64,000 bases of DNA from Leptodactylus fallax (lineage: Eukaryota > Chordata > Amphibia > Anura > Leptodactylidae). The position numbers and the translations under genes are program-made. Below, piece by piece: positions 1-14,000 of the stretch; position 1 is the stretch's first letter; each line of letters begins with the position of its first letter. The DNA lies in assembly GCA_947044405.1 (NCBI GenBank), contig CAMRHE010000507.1, positions 806,001 to 870,000 on the forward strand. Reading direction: 5' to 3'. The notes beneath the pieces are model-generated. The model had not been told where the DNA came from, did not search any database, and worked only from the letters and a program-made list of their open reading frames with translations.

Positions 1-3000
1 GTATGAGGAGTCACCTGTATACTGTATACTGGGCTGTATGAAGAGTCACCTGTATACTGTATACTGGGCTGTATGAAGAGTCACCTGTATACTGTATACT
101 GGGCTGTATGGGGAGTCATCTGTATACTGGGCTGTATGAGGAGTCACCTGTATACTGTATACTGGCCCTGTATAAAGAGTCACCCGTATACTGTATACTG
201 GGCTGTATGAAGAGTCATCTGTATACTGTATACTGGCCCTGTATAAAGAGTCACCCGTATACTGTATACTGGGCTGTATGAAGAGTCACCTGTATACTGG
301 GCTGTATGAAGAGTCACCTGTATACTGTATACTGGGCTGTATGAGGAGTCACCTGTATACTGTATACTGGGCTGTATGAAGAGTCACCTGTATACTGTAT
401 ACTGGGCTGTATGAAGAGTCACCTGTATACTGTATACTGGGCTGTATGAGGAGTCACCTGTATACTGTATACTGGGCTGTATGTGGAGTCACCTGTATAC
501 TGTATACTGAGCTGTATGAAGAGTCACCTGTATACTGTATACTGGCCCTGTATAAAGAGTCACCTGTATACTGTATACTGGGCTGTATGAAGAGTCACCT
601 GTATACTGTATACTGGGCTGTATGAGGAGTCATCTGTATACTGTATACTGGGCTGTATGAAGAGTCACCTGTATACTGTATACTGGGCTGTATGAAGAGT
701 CACCTGTATACTGTATACTGGGCTGTATGAGGAGTCATCTGTATACTGTATACTGGGCTGTATGAGGAGTCACCTGTATACTGTATACTGGCCCTGTATA
801 AAGAGTCACCCGTATACTGTATACTGGGCTGTATGAAGAGTCACCTGTATACTGGGCTGTATGAAGAGTCACCTGTATACTGGGCTGTATGAGGAGTCAC
901 CTGTATACTTGGCTGTATGAGGAGTCATCTGTATACTGTATACTGGCCCTGTATGAAGAGTCACCTGTATACTGTATACTGAGCTGTATGAAGAGTCACC
1001 TGTATACTGTATACTGGGCTGTATGAGGAGTCACCTGTATACTGGGCTGTATGAGGAGTCATCTGTATACTGTATACTGGCCCTGTATAAAGAGTCACCC
1101 GTATACTGTATACTGCGCTGTATGAGGAGTCATCTGTATACTGTATACTGGGCTGTATGAAGAGTCACCCGTATACTGTATACTGGGCTGTATGAAGAGT
1201 CACCTGTATACTGGGCTGTATGAAGAGTCACCTGTATACTGTATACTGGGCTGTATGAGGAGACATCTGTATACTGTATACTGGCCCTGTATAAAGAGTC
1301 ACCCGTATACTGTATACTGCGCTGTATGAGGAGTCATCTGTATACTGTATACTGGGCTGTATGAAGAGTCACCTGTATACTGTATACTGGGCTGTATGAA
1401 GAGTCACCTGTATACTGTATACTGGGCTGTATGAAGAGTCACCTGTATACTGTATACTGGGCTGTATGAGGAGTCATCTGTATACTGTATACTGGGCTGT
1501 ATGAGGAGTCATCTGTATACTGTATACTGGGCTGTATGAGGAGTCACCTGTATACTGTATACTGGCCCTGTATAAAGAGTCACCCGTATACTGTATACTG
1601 GGCTGTATGAAGAGTCACCTGTATACTGGGCTGTATGAGGAGTCACCTGTATACTGTATACTGGCCCTGTATAAAGAGTCACCCGTATACTGTATACTGG
1701 GCTGTATGAAGAGTCACCTGTATACTGTATACTGGGCTGTATGAAGAGTCACCCGTATACTGTATACTGGGCTGTATGAAGAGTCACCTGTATACTGTAT
1801 ACTGGGCTGTATGAGGAGTCACCTGTATACTGTATACTGGGCTGTATGAGGAGTCACCTGTATACTGTATACTGGGCTGTATGAGGAGTCACCTGTATAC
1901 TGTATACTGGGCTGTATGAGGAGTCACCTGTATACTGGGCTGTATGAAGAGTCACCTGTATACTGTATACTGGGCTGTATGAGGAGACATCTGTATACTG
2001 TATACTGGCCCTGTATAAAGAATCACCCGTATACTGTATACTGGGCTGTATGAAGAGTCACCTGTATACTGGGCTGTATGAAGAGTCACCTGTATACTGA
2101 GCTGTATGAAGAGTCACCTGTATACTGTATACTGGGCTGTATGAAGAGTCACCTGTATACTGTATACTGGGCTGTATGAAGAGTCACCCGTATACTGTAT
2201 ACTGGGCTGTATGAGGAGTCACCTGTATACTGTATACTGGGCTGTATGAAGAGTCACCTGTATACTGTATACTGGGCTGTATGAAGAGTCACCTGTATAC
2301 TGTATACTGGGCTGTATGGGGAGTCATCTGTATACTGGGCTGTATGAGGAGTCACCTGTATACTGTATACTGGCCCTGTATAAAGAGTCACCCGTATACT
2401 GTATACTGGGCTGTATGAAGAGTCATCTGTATACTGTATACTGGCCCTGTATAAAGAGTCACCCGTATACTGTATACTGGGCTGTATGAAGAGTCACCTG
2501 TATACTGGGCTGTATGAAGAGTCACCTGTATACTGTATACTGGGCTGTATGAGGAGTCACCTGTATACTGTATACTGGGCTGTATGAAGAGTCACCTGTA
2601 TACTGTATACTGGGCTGTATGAAGAGTCACCTGTATACTGTATACTGGGCTGTATGAGGAGTCACCTGTATACTGTATACTGGGCTGTATGTGGAGTCAC
2701 CTGTATACTGTATACTGAGCTGTATGAAGAGTCACCTGTATACTGTATACTGGCCCTGTATAAAGAGTCACCTGTATACTGTATACTGGGCTGTATGAAG
2801 AGTCACCTGTATACTGTATACTGGGCTGTATGAGGAGTCATCTGTATACTGTATACTGGGCTGTATGAAGAGTCACCTGTATACTGTATACTGGGCTGTA
2901 TGAAGAGTCACCTGTATACTGTATACTGGCCCTGTATAAAGAGTCACCCGTATACTGTATACTGGGCTGTATGAAGAGTCACCTGTATACTGGGCTGTAT

Positions 3001-6000
3001 GAAGAGTCACCTGTATACTGGGCTGTATGAGGAGTCATCTGTATACTGTATACTGGCCCTGTATGAAGAGTCACCTGTATACTGTATACTGGGCTGTATG
3101 AAGAGTCACCTGTATACTGTATACTGGGCTGTATGAGGAGTCATCTGTATACTGTATACTGGGCTGTATGAGGAGTCACCTGTATACTGTATACTGGCCC
3201 TGTATAAAGAGTCACCCGTATACTGTATACTGGGCTGTATGAAGAGTCACCTGTATACTGGGCTGTATGAAGAGTCACCTGTATACTGGGCTGTATGAGG
3301 AGTCACCTGTATACTGGGTTGTATGAGGAGTCATCTGTATACTGTATACTGGCCCTGTATGAAGAGTCACCTGTATACTGTATACTGAGCTGTATGAAGA
3401 GTCACCTGTATACTGTATACTGGGCTGTATGAGGAGTCACCTGTATACTGGGCTGTATGAGGAGTCATCTGTATACTGTATACTGGCCTTGTATAAAGAG
3501 TCACCCGTATACTGTATACTGCGCTGTATGAGGAGTCATCTGTATACTGTATACTGGGCTGTATGAAGAGTCACCCGTATACTGTATACTGGGCTGTATG
3601 AAGAGTCACCTGTATACTGGGCTGTATGAAGAGTCACCTGTATACTGTATACTGGGCTGTATGAGGAGACATCTGTATACTGTATACTGGCCCTGTATAA
3701 AGAGTCACCCGTATACTGTATACTGCGCTGTATGAGGAGTCATCTGTATACTGTATACTGGGCTGTATGAAGAGTCACCTGTATACTGTATACTGGGCTG
3801 TATGAAGAGTCACCTGTATACTGTATACTGGGCTGTATGAGGAGTCACGTGTATACTGTATACTGGGCTGTATGAGGAGTCACCTGTATACTGTATACTG
3901 GGCTGTATGAGGAGTCACCTGTATACTGTATACTGGCCCTGTATAAAGAGTCACGTGTATACTGTATACTGGGCTGTATGAGGAGTCACCTGTATACTGT
4001 ATACTGGGCTGTATGTGGAGTCACCTGTATACTGTATACTGAGCTGTATGAAGAGTCACCTGTATACTGTATACTGGGCTGTATGAAGAGTCACCTGTAT
4101 ACTGTATACTGGGCTGTATGAGGAGTCATCTGTATACTGGGCTGTATGAGGAGTCACCTGTATACTGTATACTGGCCCTGTATAAAGAGTCACCCGTATA
4201 CTGTATACTGGGCTGTATGAAGAGTCATCTGTATACTGTATACTGGCCCTGTATAAAGAGTCACCTGTATACTGTATACTGGGCTGTATGAAGAGTCACC
4301 AGTATACTGTATACCGGGCTGTATGAGGAGTCACCTGTATACTGTATACTGGGCTGTATGAAGAGTCATCTGTATACTGTATACCGTGCTGTATGCGGAG
4401 TCACCTGTATACTGTATACTGGGCTGTATGAAGTGTCATCTGTATACTGTATACTGGGCTGTATGAAGAGTCACCTGTATACTGGCCCTGTATAAAGAGT
4501 CACCCGTATACTGTATACTGGGCTGTATGAAGAGTCACCTGTATACTGTATACCGGGCTGTGTGAAGACTCACCTGTATACTGTATACTGGGCTGTATGA
4601 AGAGTCACCTGTATACTGTATACTGGGCTGTATGAGGAGTCACCTGTATACTGGGCTGTATGAGGAGTCAGCTGTATACTGTATACTGGGCTGTATGAAG
4701 AGTCACCTGTATACTGTATACTGTGCTGTATGAAGAGTCACCTGTATACTGTATACTGGGCTGTATGAAGAGTCACCTGTATACTGTATACTGTGCTGTA
4801 TGAAGAGTCACCTGTATACTGTATACTGGGCTGTATGAGGAGTCACCTGTATACTGTATACTGGCCCTGTATAAAGAGTCACCCGTATACTGTATACTGC
4901 GCTGTATGAGGAGTCATCTGTATACTGGGCTGTATGAGGAGTCACCTGTATACTGTATACTGGGCTGTATGAAGAGTCACCTGTATACTGTATACTGGGC
5001 TGTATGAGGAGTCACCTGTATACTGTATACTGGGCTGTATGAAGAGTCACCTGTATACTGTATACCGGGCTGTATGAGGAGTCACCTGTATAAAGAGTCA
5101 CCCGTATACTGTATACTGGGCTGTATGAAGAGTCACCGTATACTGTATACTGGGCTGTATGAAGCGTCACCTGTATACTGTATACTGGGCTGTATGAAGA
5201 GTCACCTGTATACTGGGCTGTATGAAGAGTCACCTGTATACTGTATACTGGGCTGTATGAGGAGTCACCTGTATACTGTATACTGAGCTGTATGAGGAGT
5301 CACCTGTATAAAGAGTCACCCGTATACTGTATACTGGGCTGTATGAGGAGTCACCCGTTTACTGTATACTGGGCTGTATGAAGAGTCACTCGTATACTGT
5401 ATACTGGGCTGTATGAAGCGTCACATGTATACTGTATACTGGGCTGTATGAGGAGACATCTGTATACTGTATACTGACCCTGTATAAAGAGTCACCCGTA
5501 TACTGTATACTGGGCTGTATGAAGAGTCACCTGTATACTGGGCTGTATGAAGAGTCACCTGTATACTGTATACTGGGCTGTATGAGGAGTCACCTGTATA
5601 CTGGGCTGTATGAGGAGTCATCTGTATACTGTATACTGGCCCTGTATGAAGAGTCACCTGTATACTGTATACTGGGCTGTATGAAGAGTCACCTGTATAC
5701 TGTATACTGGGCTGTATGAGGAGTCACCTGTATACTGGGCTGTATGAGGAGTCATCTGTATACTGTATACTGGCCCTGTATGAAGAGTCACCTGTATACT
5801 GTATACTGGGCTGTATGAGGAGTCACCTGTATACTGTATACTGGGCTGTATGAGGAGTCACCTGTATACTGTATACTGGGCTGTATGAGGAGTCACCTGT
5901 ATACTGGGCTGTATGAGGAGTCACCTGTATACTGTATACTGGCCCTGTATAAAGAGTCACCCGTATACTGTATACTGCGCTGTATGAGGAATCACCTGTA

Positions 6001-9000
6001 TACTGTATACTGGCCCTGTATAAAGAGTCACCCATATACTGTATACTGCGCTGTATGAGGAGTCATCTGTATACTGTATACTGGGCTGTATGAAGAGTCA
6101 CCTGTATACTGTATACTGGGCTGTATGAGGAGTCACCTGTATACTGTATACTGGGCTGTATGAAGAGTCACCTGTATACTGGGCTGTATGAAGAGTCACC
6201 TGTATACTGTATACTGGGCTGTATGAGGAGTCACCTGTATACTGTATACTGGGCTGTATGAGGAGTCATCTGTATACTGTATACTGGGCTGTATGAGGAG
6301 TCACCTGTATACTGTATACTGGCCCTGTATAAAGAGTCACCCGTATACTGTATACTGGGCTGTATGAAGAGTCACCTGTATACTGGGCTGTATGAAGAGT
6401 CTCCTGTATACTGGGCTGTATGAGGAGTCACCTGTATACTGTATACTAAGCTGTATGAAGAGTCACCTGTATACTGTATACTGGGCTTTATGAAGAGTCA
6501 CCTGTATACTGTATACTGGGCTGTATGAAGAGTCACCCGTATACTGTATACCGGGCTGTATGAGGAGTCACCTGTATACTGTATACTGGGCTGTATGAGG
6601 AGTCATCTGTATACTGTATACTGGGCTGTATGAGGAGTCACCTGTATACTGTATACTGGGCTGTATGAAGAGTCACCTGTATACTGTATACTGGGCTGTA
6701 TGAGGAGTCATCTGTATACTGTATACTGGGCTGTATGAGGAGTCACCTGTATACTGTATACTGGCCCTGTATAAAGAGTCACCCGTATACTGTATACTGG
6801 GCTGTATGAAGAGTCACCTGTATACTGGGCTGTATGAGGAGTCACCTGTATACTGGGCTGTATGAGGAGTCATCTGTATACTGTATACTGGGCTGTATGA
6901 GGAGTCACCTGTATACTGGGCTGTATGAGGAGTCATCTGTATACTGTATACTGGCCCTGTATGAAGAGTCACCTGTATACTGTATACTGAGCTGTATGAA
7001 GAGTCCCCTGTATACTGTATACTGGGCTGTATGAGGAGTCACCTGTATACTGGGCTGTATGAGGAGTCATCTGTATACTGTATACTGGCCCTGTATAAAG
7101 AGTCACCCGTATACTGTATACTGCGCTGTATGAGGAGTCATCTGTATACTGTATACTGGGCTGTATGAAGAGTCACCCGTATACTGTATACTGGGCTGTA
7201 TGAAGAGTCACCTGTATACTGTATACTGGGCTGTATGAGGAGTCACCTGTATACTGTATACTGGGCTGTATGAGGAGTCACCTGTATACTGTATACTGGG
7301 CTGTATGAGGAGTCACCTGTATACTGTATACTGGGCTGTATGAGGAGTCACCTGTATACTGTATACTGGGCTGTATGAGGAGTCACCTGTATACTGGGCT
7401 GTATGAAGAGTCACCTGTATACTGTATACTGGGCTGTATGAGGAGACATCTGTATACTGGCCCTGTATAAAGAGTCACCCGTATACTGTATACTGGGCTA
7501 TATGAAGAGTCACCTGTATACTGGGCTGTATGAAGAGTCACCTGTATACTGTATACTGGGCAGTATGAAGTGTCACCTGTATACTGTATACTGGCCCTGT
7601 ATAAAGAGTCACCCGTATACTGTATACTGGGCTGTATGAAGAGTCATCTGTATACTGTATACTGGCCCTGTATAAAGAGTCACCTGTATACTGTATACTG
7701 GGCTGTATGAAGAGTCATCCGTATACTGTATACCGGGCTGTATGAGGAGTCACCTGTATACTGTATACTGGGCTGTATGAAGAGTCATCTGTATACTGTA
7801 TACCGTGCTGTATGCGGAGTCACCTGTATACTGTATACTGGGCTGTATGAAGTGTCATCTGTATACTGTATACTGGGCTGTATGAAGAGTCACCTGTATA
7901 CTGGCCCTGTATAAAGAGTCACCCGTATACTGTATACTGGGCTGTATGAAGAGTCACCTGTATACTGTATACTGGGCTGTATGAAGAGTCACCCGTATAC
8001 TGTATACTGGGCTGTATGAGGAGTCACCTGTATACTGGGCTGTATGAAGAGTCACCTGTATACTGTATACTGGGCTGTATGAAGAGTCACCCGTATACTG
8101 TATACTGGGCTGTATGAGGAGTCATCTGTATACTGTATACTGGCCCTGTATGAAGAGTCACCTGTATACTGTATACTGGGCTGTATGAAGAGTCACCTGT
8201 ATACTGTATACTGGGCTGTATGAAGCATCACCTGTATACTGTATACTGTGCTGTATGCGGAGTCCCCTGTATACTGTATACTGAGCTGTATGAAGAGTCA
8301 CCTGTATACTGTATACTGGGCTGTATGAGGAGTCATCTGTATACTGGGCTGTATGAAGCGTCACCTGTATACTGTATACTGTGCTGTATGCGGAGTCACC
8401 TGTATACTGAGCTGTATGAAGAGTCACCTGTATACTGTATACTGGGCTGTATGAAGAGTCATCTGTATACTGTATACTGGGCTGTATGAAGAGTCACCCG
8501 TATACTGTATACTGGGCTGTATGAAGAGTCACCCGTATACTGGGCTGTATGAAGAGTCACCTGTATACTGTATACTGGCCCTGTATAAAGAGTCACCCGT
8601 ATACTGTATACTGCGCTTTTAGAAGAGTCACCTGTATACTGTATACTGGGCTGTATGAGGAGTCACCTGTATACTGTATACTGGGCTGTATGAGGAGTCA
8701 CCTGTATACTGGCCCTGTATAAAGAGTCACCCGTATACTTTATATTGGGCTGTATGAAGAGTCACCCATATACTGTATACTGGGCTGTATGAAGAGTCAC
8801 CTGTGTACTGTATACTGGGCTGTATGAAGAGTCACCTGTATACTGTATACCGGGCTGTGTGAAGACTCACCTGTATACTGTATACTGGGCTGTATGAAGA
8901 GTCACCTGTATACTGTATAGTGGGCTGTATGAGGAGTCACCTGTATACTGTGCTGTATGAGGAGTCACCTGTATACTGTATACTGGGCTGTATGAAGAGT

Positions 9001-10320
9001 CACCTGTATACTGTATACTGTGCTGTATGAAGAGTCACCTGTATACTGTATACTGGGCTGTATGAAGAGTCACCTGTATACTGTATACTGTGCTGTATGA
9101 AGAGTCACCTGTATACTGTATACTGGGCTGTATGAGGAGTCACCTGTATACTGTATACTGGCCCTGTATAAAGAGTCACCCGTATACTGTATACTGCGCT
9201 GTATGAGGAGTCATCTGTATACTGGGCTGTATGAGGAGTCACCTGTATACTGTATACTGTGCTGTATGAAGAGTCACCTGTATACTGTATACTGGGCTGT
9301 ATGAGGAGTCACCTGTATACTGTATACTGGCCCTGTATAAAGAGTCACCCGTATACTGTATACTGCGCTGTATGAGGAGTCATCTGTATACTGGGCTGTA
9401 TGAGGAGTCACCTGTATACTGTATACTGGGCTGTATGAAGAGTCACCTGTATACTGTATACTGGGCTGTATGAGGAGTCACCTGTATACTGGGCTGTATG
9501 AGGAGTCACCTGTATAAAGAGTCACCCGTATACTGTATACTGGGCTGTATGAAGAGTCACCCGTATACTGTATACTGGGCTGTATGAAGCGTCACCTGTA
9601 TACTGTATACTGGGCTGTATGAAGAGTCACCTGTATACTGGGCTGTATGAAGAGTCACCTGTATACTGTATACTGGGCTGTATGAGGAGTCACCTGTATA
9701 CTGTATACTGAGCTGTATGAAGAGTCACCTGTATACTGTATACCGGGCTGTATGAGGAGTCACCTGTATAAAGAGTCACCCGTATACTGTATACTGGGCT
9801 GTATGAGGAGTCACCCGTTTACTGTATACTGGGCTGTATGAAGAGTCACTCGTATACTGTATACTGGGCTGTATGAAGCTTCCCATGTATACTGTATACT
9901 GGGCTGTATGAAGAGTCACCTGTAAACTGTATACTGGGCTGTATGAAGAGTCACCTGTATACTGGGCTGTATGAAGAGTCACCCGTATACTGTATACTGG
10001 GCTGTATGAGGAGTCACCCGTATACTGTATACTGGGCTGTATGAAGAGTCACTCGTATACTGTATACTGGGCTGTATGAAGCGTCACATGTATACTGTAT
10101 ACTGGGCTGTATGAAGAGTCACCTGTAAACTGTATACTGGGCTGTATGAAGAGTCACCTGTATACTGGGCTGTATGAAGAGTCACCCGTATACTGTATAC
10201 TGGGCTGTATGAGGAGTCACCCGTATACTGGGCTGTATGAAGAGTCACCTGTATACTGTATACTGGGCTGTATGAAGCGTCACCTGTATACTGTATACTG
10301 GGCTGTATGAAGCGTCACCC
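1..10320. repeat. Giant 35/28-bp minisatellite (array A)
   Basis: This is a continuous tandem array with no visible interruption. The usual unit is 35 bp: heptamer GTATACT written twice, then GGGCT, then GTATGAAGAGTCACCT. A common 28-bp variant has the heptamer once. Further variants are GGCCCTGTATAAAGAG, GTATGAGGAG, CATCTG for CACCTG and CACCCG. The array is cut by the left edge, so its full length is unknown. Long-range duplication is visible: rare variants at 107 (TATGGGGAGTCATC) and 481 (ATGTGGAGTC) recur at 2315 and 2689, both 2208 bp later. Short open frames across it are repeat artefacts. It probably lies in the 5' flank or first intron of CNPY3. Confidence 0.97.
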
Positions 10321-10977
10321 ATGATGGCACTGATTGTTGTGGCAATGAGCCCCTTGGTATTGGCTGTATATCATCACCTGATCTGTGTCCTGTCAGGAGG
10401 GGCTGTATATCTGTGTCCTGTCAGGAGGGGCTGTATATCATCACCTGATCTGTGTCCTGTCGGGAGGGGCTGTATATCATCACCTGATCTGTGTCCTGTC
10501 AGGAGGGGCTGTATATCATCACCTGATCTGTGTCCTGTCAGGAGGGGCTGTATATCTTTGTGTCCTGTCAGGAGGGGCTGTATATCATCACCTGATCTGT
10601 GTCCTGTCGGGAGGGGCTGTATATCATCACCTGATCTGTGTCCTGTCAGGAGGGGCTGTATATCATCACCTGATCTGTGTCCTGTCAGGAGGGGCTGTAT
10701 ATCATCACCTGATCTGTGTCCTGTCAGGAGGGGCTGTATATCATCACCTGATCTGTGTCCTGTCAGGAGGGGCTGTATATCTTTGTGTCCTGTCAGGAGG
10801 GGCTGTATATCATCACCTGATCTGTGTCCTGTCAGGAGGGGCTGTATATCTTTGTGTCCTGTCAGGAGGGGCTGTATATCATCACCTGATCTGTGTCCTG
10901 TCGGGAGGGGCTGTATATCATCACCTGATCTGTGTCCTGTCAGGAGGGGCTGTATATCATCACCTGATCTGTGTTCT
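10321..10977. repeat. 39-bp minisatellite (array B) with short unique leader
   Basis: After a short unique leader (10321-10363) come about 16 copies of a 39-bp unit containing CATCACCTGATCTGTGTCC and TGTCAGGAGGGGCTGTATAT. A few shortened units lack CATCACCTGA or carry CTTTG in its place. The period is divisible by three, so long open frames run through it on both strands; they are repeat artefacts. The last copy decays into the pyrimidine-rich tract before the first CNPY3 coding exon. The unit shares GGGCTGTAT and TCACCTG with array A. Confidence 0.95.
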
Positions 10978-10990
10978 GTTTCCTTGCAGC
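10970..10990 (+). promoter_or_regulatory. Probable 3' splice site before the first coding exon of CNPY3
   Basis: A pyrimidine-rich run ending TTTCCTTGCAG precedes CCATCACC and the start codon by only seven bases. If it is used, the start codon lies in exon 2 and a non-coding first exon lies upstream, across the minisatellites. Alternatively the resemblance is fortuitous and transcription starts within or next to array B. The sequence alone does not settle this. Confidence 0.55.
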
Positions 10991-10997
10991 CATCACC

Positions 10998-11082
10998 ATG
11001 TGGTTCCTGCTTGTTGTCCTTCCTCTCGGACTGGCAGAGGCGGTGGACAGTGAGTGGGTACATCTGCCCAATAAATGTGAAG
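10998..11082 (+). CDS. cnpy3: cnpy3 coding exon 1
   Basis: It encodes residues 1-28: signal peptide [15 protein letters not shown], then the start of the mature protein to KCE. The exon ends in phase 1 at AAG|GTACGA. The start codon is the only ATG in frame before the signal peptide and has a moderate CACCATGT context. Confidence 0.93.
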
Positions 11083-14000
11083 GTACGACCCATATACAGT
11101 GATGAGGAGAAGTCTCTTAAAGAGGACCTTTCACCACCTCCAACTCTTTTCATCCTTTAGTAGTCGCCCCTCCACTGATTCCAGCACAGTTGGAATACTC
11201 TCTCTAGTCCCCACCGTTCCTGAGCTATCTGTGCTGTTAGTTTTGGTCCTCGATATGTTAACTAGGCTCCCAAATGTCAAGAGAGTGGTGTCAGACAGGA
11301 GCAGGCACGTGGGCGTATGTTCTGACACTGTCCACCTCTGAATAGAGCTCTGAGTCATCCCCTTTGCCTGCTTCTGCCTGACACCACCCACTTGACATTA
11401 GGAAGTATAGTGAGCTTATTAGGCACCAAAACTAACTGCACCAATAGCTCAGGAATGGTGGGGGCTAGAAAAAAAAATTCCAACTGTGCCGGAATCGGTG
11501 GAGGGGCGGCTATCACAGGGGTTTTCCCTTGAAAGAGCTAATGTCCAAGGGTTAAAGGGGGCCCTTTCACCATCTCCAAGAATTCGAGCTCTTAAAAGGG
11601 ATTTGTGGCCCCAATTGGATTTTTCATACTGATGTCCTATCCACAGGAGCTGCAGGTCTCCGGAGCCATGCTATACACTGGACGAGATGCAGCACCTCTC
11701 CTATTATGTACACGCTGCAGGCACAGCTGATCTGTGGGGGTCCAGGTGTCAGACCCCCCACAGGTCACATATCACAGGTCAGGTCATCAGTATGAAAAAT
11801 CCTTTTAGGACCGGTAAACCCCTTTAACGGATGAAAAGAGCTTGAAGAGGTACATATAAAAGTCTTCTTTAACCCTTTGACATTAGTAGAGTTCAGAAAT
11901 GCTCTTTCAGATATGGCTGCAAAAATGGCCGCCAAGCGGTAACAGGGAGTGCAGTGTGCTGAGGATCAGTGGCCTGTAGTAGTCACATGAGGAGCAGCAG
12001 CCTCTCCCCCTTGTACTCCCATGATGGAGGGTGAGAGAATGGCTGTAATACATAGCTGTAGCCCCCGCCCCACTCAGGAAATCCTTCAGAATGGGCGGGA
12101 CTCTGGGACATGTGCCTTTATCCTGCTCCCATGCTTTACACTGCAGCCTGTGTAACTCCTCAGATTATCAAGTCATGTTAATGCCCCAGTGGGAGACCTT
12201 GACTGCAGCGCCCCCAGGTGTCAGTGACTACTCTATTCATCCTGGAGTTTCTCTCTTGCAGTCTGTAAATACGTTGCTTTGGAGCTGAAATCCTCATTTG
12301 AGGAGACGTCGCGGACACATGAAGTGATTGACACTCGCTATGGCTTTCTAGATGGTGACAAGAAGAAAAATAAGATCAAGTACACAAACTCGTGAGTAAT
12401 TCCTCTACTACTCCTCCTGCCCGGTGTGACACCAGATCTTAGGATGTCATCTGTGACATGTATCATACAGACTAGCAAAGGGCGGCCCAAATAGCGATGG
12501 GCAATCACTTATCTGTATTACTGAAGTGATGGGGCAGGGGCTAGCAGCAGTGACCCTGTATATATCTCACTCCCTATCCTGAGCTGATCCTCAGTTAGTC
12601 TGTCTTATACTCCAGAGTCACATTCATAGTTCTCCCGGTTGCTATTGGAAACAGACAACCAACTTGTTGTCAGACACTCCCCTAACACTTTACACTCTGC
12701 ACAGATAACTGTACAGTACCTGATGTAAAGACCATAACACCCAGAATTCACAGGCTCTGTGCACTCTGCAGGCCATTTTAACCCCTTATTGAGATGCATC
12801 CTATTTATACGTGTATATATGGTGCTGACACCAGGTGGTTCACAGGAGACACAGCACATGTAAGGCGCTGTGATGGCAAGACCTCAAGAGCGCGGAGTCC
12901 ATGCCATTGACAGTGAGTGACAGCTTTATATGACGCAATTATTAGCTCACATCCTTGCCGTTTTACCCCTTAGATGCCTCAGTCAGGACGTGGGAGGTTA
13001 GAACGAGGGAGGGTGCGCATGGCAGCGGCAATGCTGACGTGTACATCACAAGACGCTGTAAGGCACCTGGAGGATGGGATGAAGCCTGGCAGACATGTAT
13101 ATGGCACTGGCCGGATATGTAGCCATGGTGATTCCCTGTGTTCAGGTATATCGGGCCTTGCTGAAATCGGCAGGAGACACTCACAGGGCCGGCCGCCATG
13201 AAGACCTGTAACCGGGCGTTAGGGTTACTGCTTCAGTCTAATGGTCATCACCTTTGTTTTTTTCCAGGGACATCCGTCTGATAGAAGTGACTGAAGGCCT
13301 CTGCCAAAGACTGCTGGAGTACAACCTCCATAAGGAACGCAGCGGCAGCAATCGCTTTGCCAAGGTATTGTCAGCGTATACAGGAGGTATACAGTGTATA
13401 AAGAAAGGCCATCTCAACATGTGGGGACAGGTGGTAGTGTAAGAGCTAGGACCTCCATCCGCACCCCCGAGCAGAGGGCGCAGGGACCCGGATAGGTGTC
13501 TGAACCCTTCGTCCTGGTATAGCTAGGATCACTTCTAAGTAAATATGAAGCCCCCCGGACTCCTCCCTGTGTTCTGACATTATGGCCCATACTTCCCAGT
13601 ATTCTCCCAATTCCTATGATTTGTACTTTTGGTCTACAGTTTTACATGTAGTTGATTCCCCGGGGTCTAGGGTATTGTTTCCTTAAGTGATGGTCTAGGG
13701 TGGACCAGAGGGGTTAATATTTTAATTCTAGTTGGTAATACCCCCCTTTCTATAGTGGTCTAGGGTAGAAGAGAGTTTCAATATTTGAGGCTTTGGTGGT
13801 CTTAGTAATTTTGGGTAAAAGAGGGTTTAATATTTAATGTCCTCATGGTCTAGGGTAAAAGAAAAGGTTAATATTTGAATAATTGGTGGTGTAGGGTAAT
13901 GTCCCCTTTATTTAGTGTCCTAGGGTAGTAGAGGGGGTAAATAGTTGATGCCTTTGTGGTCTAGAGTAATGCCCCATTCCTTGGTAATGTAAAGATGGGG

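Noticed and set aside
1..10320. CRISPR-like array
   Set aside because: The units are directly contiguous with no variable spacers, and the setting is a vertebrate genome.
10321..11160. Overlapping open frames of 222-279 codons on both strands
   Set aside because: The 39-bp unit is a multiple of three, so frames stay open. The right end overlaps the real cnpy3 exon in another frame or on the opposite strand.
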